Part shown: positions 7,716-12,274 of the stretch, one piece after another | How the letters are laid out: each line of letters starts with the position of its first letter | How positions within the stretch are numbered: position 1 is the first letter of the stretch | From: Paracoccaceae bacterium | Lineage (GTDB): Bacteria > Pseudomonadota > Alphaproteobacteria > Rhodobacterales > Rhodobacteraceae | Length of the DNA stretch: 12,274 bases | NCBI GenBank assembly: GCA_009920225.1 | Contig: RGAJ01000027.1 | Coordinates: 1-12,274, forward strand | Direction: 5' to 3' | The notes under the pieces: generated by a model | What the model was told of the DNA's origin: nothing | Databases searched by the model: none | What the model saw: the letters and a program-made list of their open reading frames with translations, nothing else | Program-made: the position numbers and the translations under genes

Positions 7716-8472
7716 GACGCCCGTATCCTTTGATCTGACGGGGCGCGTGGCCTGTGTGACGGGCGCAAGTTCGGGGCTTGGCCGCAGGTCGGCGATTGCC
7801 TTGGCACATGCAGGTGCGCGTGTTGTTGGGGTGGCGCGACGGGCTGAGGCCTTGCGCACGCTCCAAGATGACTTGGGATCCGACAGGTTTGCCTATGTCG
7901 CCGCCGATATCACGGATCGGGATGCCTTGCCTGAACTGGTTGTGCAAATCGCCCAAGCCTTTGGCGCTCCTGACATTTTGGTCCAAGCGGCGGGTGTGAA
8001 TACGCGTCAACCTGCCGATGACGTGACACAGGATGGATGGGATCGCACGCTTGCCATCAACCTGTCTGCGCCGTTTTTCATGGCGCAAGCCATGGTGCCC
8101 GCGATGAAAACGCGCGGTTGGGGACGGATTGTTAATTTTGCCTCATTGCAAACCACGCGTGCGTTTCGCGCGGGCATTGCCTATGGCGCGACCAAGGCGG
8201 GCATCGGCCAATTGACCCGTGCCATGGCCGAAGCATGGTCCGCCGATGGGATCAACGCAAATGCCATCGGACCGGGGTTTTTCCCCACCGAACTGACACA
8301 GCCCGTCTTTGATGATCTTGACCTTGCGGCGCGAAATGCCGCGCAAACCTGTATCGGGCGCAATGGCGAGCTTGATGATATTGACGGTCCTTTGGTGTTT
8401 TTATGCTCTGATGCGGCCGCCTATGTCACGGGGCAGGTGTTGATGGTTGACGGGGGGTTCACTGCGAAATGA
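7708..8472 (+). CDS. hpsO: Short-chain dehydrogenase/reductase, HpsO-like (putative DHPS 2-dehydrogenase)
   Basis: This 254-residue classical SDR has the coenzyme motif TGASSGLG (18-25), Asp67 for adenine contact, a QAAG variant of the NNAG motif (93-96), Asn118, catalytic Ser146, and the YGATK box with Tyr159 and Lys163. Arg44-Arg45 after the second strand (GVARR) may favour NADP(H), but this rule is not strict. In Cupriavidus pinatubonensis, HpsO and HpsP are thought to oxidise and re-reduce the C2 hydroxyl of DHPS, so that the wrong enantiomer becomes the (R) form used by HpsN. Placement immediately after hpsN (8-base overlap) and before the MDR gene (ATGA overlap) fits this. The SDR call is certain; the substrate is from context. 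Since the partner MDR is frameshifted here, the racemisation role may be impaired. Confidence 0.75.
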   Translation: MAKTPVSFDLTGRVACVTGASSGLGRRSAIALAHAGARVVGVARRAEALRTLQDDLGSDRFAYVAADITDRDALPELVVQIAQAFGAPDILVQAAGVNTRQPADDVTQDGWDRTLAINLSAPFFMAQAMVPAMKTRGWGRIVNFASLQTTRAFRAGIAYGATKAGIGQLTRAMAEAWSADGINANAIGPGFFPTELTQPVFDDLDLAARNAAQTCIGRNGELDDIDGPLVFLCSDAAAYVTGQVLMVDGGFTAK

Positions 8473-9456
8473 AAGCATTGGTGTATGATGGACCCGAGAT
8501 GGTGTCATATCGGGATGTCCCCGATCCAACCGTGGCACAGGCCGAACATCTGATACGGATCGATGCCGTGGGGATCTGCGGGTCAGATATGCATGCCTAT
8601 TTGGGTCACGATGATCGCCGCCCAGCGCCCCTTATCCTGGGTCACGAAGCGGCCGGCGTCATCATGGATGGGCCGCGCCACGGGGAACGGGTGACCATCA
8701 ATCCGCTTGTCACCTGTGGGACCTGTCCTGCGTGCACTGTGGGGCGCGAAAATCTGTGCCCCAACCGCCAGATCATTTCAATGCCCCCGCGTGAGGGGGC
8801 GTTTGCACAGTATGTCACAATGCCAGAGCGTAATTTGGTGCGGGTGCCAGATGGCGTTGACCTGACCCACGCAGCTTTGGTTGAACCGCTTGCCGTGGGA
8901 TGGCACGCGGTGCGCTTGGGGCTTGACGCTGTGCATCCGTCACGTTTTGGCCGTGCCTTGGTGATTGGCGGTGGCGCGATTGGCCTTGCCAGTGCTCTGT
9001 CCCTTCGGGCCTTTGGTGTGTCCGATATCACCATCGTCGAACCCACCGACGCGAGACGGTCATTTTTGGACAGCATCTGCGGCCAAACTGTCGTGGAGAC
9101 GGCGACCGAAATCTATCCCTTGGTGATTGACGCAGTGGGATATCGTGCCACCCGTGAAACCGCCGTGCGCCACACCGAACCGGGTGGGGTGATCGTGCAT
9201 GTGGGATTGGGTGATGCAAACGATGGACTGGATATTCGTCGCATGACATTGCAAGAAATCACATTCATATACCTATACCGCCCAAGATTTCCGCGATTGC
9301 GCCAACGCTTTGTTCGAAGGACGGCTTGGGCGCATCAACTGGATCCAAATACGGCCACTGAGTGAGGGGGCGCAGGCGTTTTCTGACCTGCGCCAACATC
9401 GGGTGGCCGAACCCAAGATTGTCTTGTGTCCACATTCGGGCGCGAGCGCAACGTAA
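8469..9456 (+). pseudogene. hpsP: Zinc-containing alcohol dehydrogenase (MDR), HpsP-like, frameshifted near 9267
   Basis: Residues 1-266 read as a normal medium-chain dehydrogenase: catalytic zinc site Cys37 (GICGSD) and His59-Glu60 (GHE), structural zinc cysteines 83, 86, 89 and 97, Rossmann loop GGGAIG (167-172), and Glu191 ending the second strand, which favours NAD. After ITF (codon ending 9266) this frame loses family character and stops at 9363-9365 after 298 codons. The frame starting at 9268 continues with a typical MDR C-terminus (YTYTAQDFRDCANALF, then GRLGRINW and AEPKIVLCP) to TAA at 9454-9456. Relatives usually have a short segment such as IGT here, so a deletion of about 8 bases is likely (inference). 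The truncated product lacks the C-terminal part that completes the catalytic domain and would probably be inactive. Predicted original role: DHPS 2-dehydrogenase, partner of the SDR. A sequencing or assembly error is the alternative. Confidence 0.78.
9264..9273 (+). other. Frameshift site in the HpsP-like gene
   Basis: Frame-0 codons are ACA TTC to 9266. The restored frame reads TAT ACC TAT ACC from 9268, so one base (A9267) is extra or, more likely, two bases modulo three are missing. There is no homopolymer or recognisable slippery heptamer here, so neither a simple homopolymer miscall nor programmed frameshifting is an obvious explanation. The A/T-rich CATATACC context would suit slippage between short CAT repeats. 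Confidence 0.7.
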
Positions 9457-9479
9457 TATGCAACCATAGGAAACATCGT

Positions 9480-9986
9480 ATGAACATAGATAAAAAGATT
9501 GCGGATGATTTGGTGGCGAATGATGTTTCATTCGTGACCACAGTGCCGTGCAAACAATTGGCGGGCGTCATTGCCGAAATCGACCAACGCGATGATATTT
9601 TTCATATCCCCGCGAACAAAGAAGACGAAGGCATGGGGCTGTGTGCAGGCGCATGGATGGGCGGAAAGCGCCCTGCGATCATCATGCAAAACACAGCGAT
9701 TGGCGTGACGGTGAACACCCTTGCGACCTTGATCCAATATTACCGCATGCCCTTGCCAATGTTGATCAGCTACCGCGGTGAATTGCGCGAACCGGTGGCC
9801 TGTCAGGTGGAAATGGCGGTTCATACCAAGGCGATCTTGGCACAGATGAACATTCCAACCTATCATTTCCACAAACGAGCAGATGTCGAAGAATTCGACA
9901 ATATTCTGAAATACACCTTTATGTGCAACAAACCTGTTGCCATTCTAACAGATGCCAATTTCTGGGGAGGCTATGGAGACCAATGA
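9480..9986 (+). CDS. comD: Sulfopyruvate decarboxylase, alpha subunit
   Basis: This 168-residue protein is the pyrimidine-binding (PYR) half of a two-subunit thiamine-diphosphate decarboxylase. It converts 3-sulfopyruvate to sulfoacetaldehyde and CO2 together with ComE. Visible family features are TTVPCKQLAG (20-29), the acidic PANKEDEGMGLCAGA segment, where Glu48 is the likely cofactor-activating glutamate, MQNTAIGVTVNTL (69-81), and PMLISYRGE (93-101). The segment 69-81 departs from the NSGLGNSINAL version common in ComD and phosphonopyruvate decarboxylases, so substrate preference could differ. ATG 9480 is chosen because AGGAA lies 7 bases upstream; the in-frame GTG at 9426 falls within the end of the MDR gene and adds non-conserved sequence. 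It overlaps comE by 4 bases (ATGA). Phosphonopyruvate decarboxylase is the main alternative, but no phosphonate gene is nearby. Confidence 0.83.
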   Translation: MNIDKKIADDLVANDVSFVTTVPCKQLAGVIAEIDQRDDIFHIPANKEDEGMGLCAGAWMGGKRPAIIMQNTAIGVTVNTLATLIQYYRMPLPMLISYRGELREPVACQVEMAVHTKAILAQMNIPTYHFHKRADVEEFDNILKYTFMCNKPVAILTDANFWGGYGDQ

Positions 9987-10537
9987 TCCGTTCCGAAATT
10001 TTAAAAGAAATCGCCCCAATTTTGCGTGACCAACTGGTTGTGTGTAACATCGGGATCCCCAGTCAGGAATTGCATGCGATAGATGACCAACCGACCAACT
10101 TTTATATGTTGGGGACCATGGGTTTGGCATCCTCGATCGGTTTGGGTCTTGCGCTTGCGCAACCAAAGCCGGTGATCGTGATTGATGGCGATGGTTCTAT
10201 TCTGACCAATTTGGGCACGTTGCCCACAATCGCGAACAATGTGGCGGACAATTATATCTTGCTTATCATCGACAACGGATCTTATGGGTCCACGGGGGAT
10301 CAGCCGACCTATGCGGGGCGTAAAACATCGCTTGCTAAAATGGCGCAAGCGGCTGGATGTGATCGTGTGATCGAATGCGCGGCCGCTGATACGGGACGCG
10401 TCTTGCAAGAGGCGCTAGATGCCAAGCAAATGACAATCATTGTGTCCAAATGCAAAAGCGGCAACGCAAAGATGCCCGTGATCACGATGGACCCCGTTGT
10501 TATTCGGGATCGCTTTATGAAAGCTGTGTCTGCGTGA
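9983..10537 (+). CDS. comE: Sulfopyruvate decarboxylase, beta subunit
   Basis: This 184-residue protein is the diphosphate-binding (PP) half of the thiamine-diphosphate enzyme encoded with comD. The cofactor motif is clear: GDG at 69-71 (VIDGDGSILTNLGTL) and, 26 residues on, Asn98 in IIDNGSYGSTG (95-105). LGTMGLASSIGLGLAL (43-58) is typical of the sulfopyruvate/phosphonopyruvate decarboxylase PP subunit. The start at 9983 overlaps the comD stop (ATGA), with a GGAG-rich stretch upstream (9964-9978); the frame is open further upstream within comD but without similarity. The separate small subunits and their order match two-gene comDE arrangements. The product, sulfoacetaldehyde, would go to Xsc, which is not in this window. 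Confidence 0.85.
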   Translation: MIRSEILKEIAPILRDQLVVCNIGIPSQELHAIDDQPTNFYMLGTMGLASSIGLGLALAQPKPVIVIDGDGSILTNLGTLPTIANNVADNYILLIIDNGSYGSTGDQPTYAGRKTSLAKMAQAAGCDRVIECAAADTGRVLQEALDAKQMTIIVSKCKSGNAKMPVITMDPVVIRDRFMKAVSA

Positions 10538-11625
10538 TCCCCTCTGGGACCATCCATAGTGCAGATGACGCGCGCGGCTTGGCGCGTCGTCGTTTGCCGT
10601 GGATGATCTTTGACTACATTGATGGCACTGCGGGGGATGGGGCAGGGATGCACCGCAATCGCGCGGCACTTGACGCCGCTGTGCTCGAGCCGCGCATTTT
10701 GCGGGATGTCAGCCGCCGCACTATGTCGGTTGATCTGTTTGGCACCACGGCCAAGCGGCCCTTTGGTATCGCGCCGATGGGGATGTGCAATCTGGCCGCG
10801 CCCGATGCTGATATGATGTTGGCGCGTTTGGCGGCGCGTGACAGCGTTCCGTTGTGCATTTCAACAATGAGCACGACACCCATGGAAACGCTGTTGTCTG
10901 CCGCCCAAGGCAACGCGTGGTTTCAGTTATACTTTAGCGGTGACGGCGCAGCGTCGTTCAAATTGGCCCAGCGCGCGCAGGATGCGGGGTTTGGGACCTT
11001 GATCCTAACGGCCGATGTTCCCGAAGTTGGTCGTCGCCCCCGTGAATTGGCGCATGGTTTTACCATGCCATTTCGGATTGGTCCGCGGCAATTTATCGAT
11101 TTCGCCTGTCATCCACGGTGGTCGGTCGCCACGCTTTTGCGGGGCAAACCCCGCTTTGCCAATTTTGACAAGGATGGGTTTCAATTTGATCGCACCGAAA
11201 GCCGCGCCGCTGCGACATGGGATCATTTGGCGAAACTGCGTGATCTTTGGCGGGGACGTTTGGTGGTCAAGGGGGTCATGAACGTTGGGGATGCAAAGCA
11301 GCTTGCCTCACTTGGTGTCGACGCGATCCAAGTGTCAAGCCACGGCGCACGCCAATTGCAAAGCGCGCCTGCGCCCTTTGATCGATTGCGCGATATCCGC
11401 GCGGTGCTTGGCCCTGCCGTACCTCTGTTTTATGACAGCGGGCTGCGGTCGGGTGAGGATGTTCTCAAGACCCTGATCCAAGGGGCAAACTTCACCTTTT
11501 TGGGCCGCATCCTTTTGTTCGCGATTGCCGCCAAGGGCGAAGAGGGCTTGCATCAGCTTTGGGATGTGTTGACCCAGGAATTGTCAATCGCAATGGCCCA
11601 AACGGGGCGGGCGCGGTTGCCCTAA
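10534..11625 (+). CDS. slcD: FMN-dependent 2-hydroxy-acid dehydrogenase, SlcD-like (putative sulfolactate dehydrogenase)
   Basis: This 363-residue protein belongs to the L-lactate dehydrogenase/glycolate oxidase family. Active-site residues seen by motif are Tyr28 (FDYIDGTAG), Tyr133 (QLY), Asp161 (TADVPEVGRR), Lys246 (VVKG), catalytic His270 and Arg273 (SSHGARQL), and the FMN-phosphate loop at Asp301 (DSGLRSGED). The usual SNHGGRQLD is altered to SSHGARQLQ. Start: GTG 10534 overlaps the comE TGA as GTGA, giving normal family length. Next to comDE, oxidation of sulfolactate to sulfopyruvate is the natural role, matching the membrane-bound sulfolactate dehydrogenase SlcD described in Roseovarius nubinhibens. 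(R)-sulfolactate has the spatial arrangement of L-lactate, because the sulfomethyl group outranks the carboxylate in CIP priority, so an L-2-hydroxy-acid enzyme fits the HpsN product. Electrons would go to the respiratory chain. L-lactate or another hydroxy acid is the alternative. Confidence 0.72.
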   Translation: MIPSGTIHSADDARGLARRRLPWMIFDYIDGTAGDGAGMHRNRAALDAAVLEPRILRDVSRRTMSVDLFGTTAKRPFGIAPMGMCNLAAPDADMMLARLAARDSVPLCISTMSTTPMETLLSAAQGNAWFQLYFSGDGAASFKLAQRAQDAGFGTLILTADVPEVGRRPRELAHGFTMPFRIGPRQFIDFACHPRWSVATLLRGKPRFANFDKDGFQFDRTESRAAATWDHLAKLRDLWRGRLVVKGVMNVGDAKQLASLGVDAIQVSSHGARQLQSAPAPFDRLRDIRAVLGPAVPLFYDSGLRSGEDVLKTLIQGANFTFLGRILLFAIAAKGEEGLHQLWDVLTQELSIAMAQTGRARLP

Positions 11626-11634
11626 ACCCCGTTT
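11600..11634. terminator. Bidirectional terminator spanning two overlapping stop codons
   Basis: AAACGGGG (11600-11607) pairs perfectly with CCCCGTTT (11627-11634). Inside, GGGC (11609-11612) pairs with GCCC (11619-11622) around the loop GCGGTT, giving about 12 base pairs with an uneven internal loop. The outer arm ends in TTT on the plus strand, and the A-rich left arm gives TTT on the minus strand, so it can serve both convergent genes. Both stop codons, TAA 11623-11625 (plus) and TAG 11624-11622 (minus), lie inside it. Confidence 0.65.
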
Positions 11635-12274
11635 CTGCTTACTGTTTCGATGAATTCTTTTGAAAAACACATTTCGTTTTCGTCATAAGCATTCAATGTG
11701 GCGGTGATGTAGAAGGTGTCCGCATCTGACCACATTTCGCAATAGGTTTCCGTTCGTATCGACCACCCGTCACGATCCAAGGTTTGTGTCCAATGCGCTT
11801 TGGCACGGGCAGAGAGCGGATCATCGGGGTGAATGCTGTACCATTCGCGGGCGGTTGACCCTGTGATCAGTCCATGATCTGCATCACGCACTTGACCAAA
11901 ATCATCGATGATTTCGGTAGTCACATGGCCCGTCTTTAAATCGCGTTTCACGGATCTTGAATTTGTTGCAGGGCGCAGTGTTTCGACCTGCCACGGTGTG
12001 TCCGCGTCGGGTGGGGGAAAGGCGTGATTGCGCCAATCGCTCAGAATCGGCAGAATACAGTCCCCCGACAAAATCGTTGTGATCCCCGCTACCGGGCTTG
12101 GCCAAACCAAAGGCCAATAGGCATTTGAAATGGCGATGCGAATGTGGTCCCCCGCAGGAACGCGATAGGCAATTTGATCAAGGTCGAGCGTTACTTCAAA
12201 CGGTGAATTCGGGGCAATTGGGACCACGCTATCATGCCCCGTAAGATGGGTCAGGAGGCCATATGAGCGGTCCG
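11622..12274 (-). CDS. CocE/NonD-family (S15-type) hydrolase, C-terminal part (runs off the right edge)
   Basis: The minus-strand frame is open from the right edge (first full codon ending at 12272) to TAG at 11624-11622, giving about 217 C-terminal residues. The segments RSYGLLTHLTGHDS, IAYRVPAGDHIRIAISNAYW and PLVWPSP are typical of the jelly-roll C-terminal domain of X-Pro dipeptidyl-peptidase/CocE-type acylases. The catalytic serine alpha/beta-hydrolase domain would lie upstream, outside the window. A GTG near 12227 could be mistaken for a start, but similarity continues through it to the edge, so the gene is simply cut. It converges on the SlcD-like gene with a 4-base overlap of stop codons. 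The family hydrolyses amide or ester bonds; the substrate and any link to sulfonate metabolism are unknown. Confidence 0.8.
   Translation of the reverse strand, partial: DRSYGLLTHLTGHDSVVPIAPNSPFEVTLDLDQIAYRVPAGDHIRIAISNAYWPLVWPSPVAGITTILSGDCILPILSDWRNHAFPPPDADTPWQVETLRPATNSRSVKRDLKTGHVTTEIIDDFGQVRDADHGLITGSTAREWYSIHPDDPLSARAKAHWTQTLDRDGWSIRTETYCEMWSDADTFYITATLNAYDENEMCFSKEFIETVSRNGV

Noticed and set aside
7219..8088. 289-codon minus-strand frame across the hpsN/SDR junction
   Set aside because: Arg/Pro/His-rich composition typical of antisense shadow frames; it overlaps two genes with intact catalytic motifs on the plus strand.
9366..9479. Possible separate small gene between the truncated MDR and comD
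   Set aside because: Read in the frame starting at 9268, this stretch is the MDR C-terminus continuing to TAA at 9454, so it is a broken-gene remnant rather than a new gene.
1..12274. CRISPR arrays, tRNA/rRNA genes, insertion sequences, phage or integron signs
   Set aside because: No direct-repeat arrays, no transposase or integrase frames, no cloverleaf-like sequence and no terminal inverted repeats were seen; nearly all DNA is coding.

Overview
The window looks like chromosomal DNA from a marine Roseobacter-group alphaproteobacterium (Rhodobacteraceae). The reasons are the moderate GC content, the protein sequence style, and a tightly packed catabolic operon for C3 organosulfonates of the hps/slc/com type known from Ruegeria, Roseovarius and Cupriavidus. 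This placement is by recognition only; no search was run.

Layout. At the left edge (1-129, minus strand) is the N-terminus of an IclR-family regulator. It diverges from a long plus-strand gene run across an AT-rich 105-base gap that holds a 9-bp inverted repeat. The plus-strand run is: a GMC-family FAD alcohol dehydrogenase (235-1833); a TRAP solute-binding protein (1921-3015); a hairpin; a fused DctQ-DctM TRAP permease (3081-5336); a TerC-like DUF475 membrane protein (5342-6394); a HisD-family sulfopropanediol 3-dehydrogenase, HpsN (6408-7715); an SDR, HpsO-like (7708-8472); a zinc alcohol dehydrogenase, HpsP-like, broken by a frameshift near 9267 (8469-9456); sulfopyruvate decarboxylase alpha and beta, ComD and ComE (9480-9986, 9983-10537); and an FMN-dependent 2-hydroxy-acid dehydrogenase, SlcD-like (10534-11625). 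Its stop codon overlaps the stop of a convergent minus-strand CocE/NonD (S15-type) hydrolase (11622 to beyond 12274). An inverted repeat that looks like a bidirectional terminator spans both stops.

How the genes fit together (inference from family knowledge). The TRAP system imports an anionic sulfonate or related organic acid. HpsN oxidises (R)-2,3-dihydroxypropane-1-sulfonate (DHPS) to (R)-sulfolactate. The SDR and the MDR would interconvert DHPS enantiomers through a 2-keto intermediate. The FMN enzyme would oxidise (R)-sulfolactate, which has the L-lactate spatial configuration, to sulfopyruvate. ComDE then decarboxylates this to sulfoacetaldehyde. The GMC enzyme may act on another alcohol, possibly isethionate, which would enter at the same sulfoacetaldehyde node. 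No desulfonating enzyme (Xsc, SuyAB or CuyA) lies in the window, so the last step must be encoded elsewhere.

The most notable points are the frameshift in the HpsP-like gene, the DUF475 protein inside a sulfonate operon, an 8-base motif shared at nearly the same distance upstream of the GMC and TRAP binding-protein genes, and the terminator built over two overlapping stop codons.
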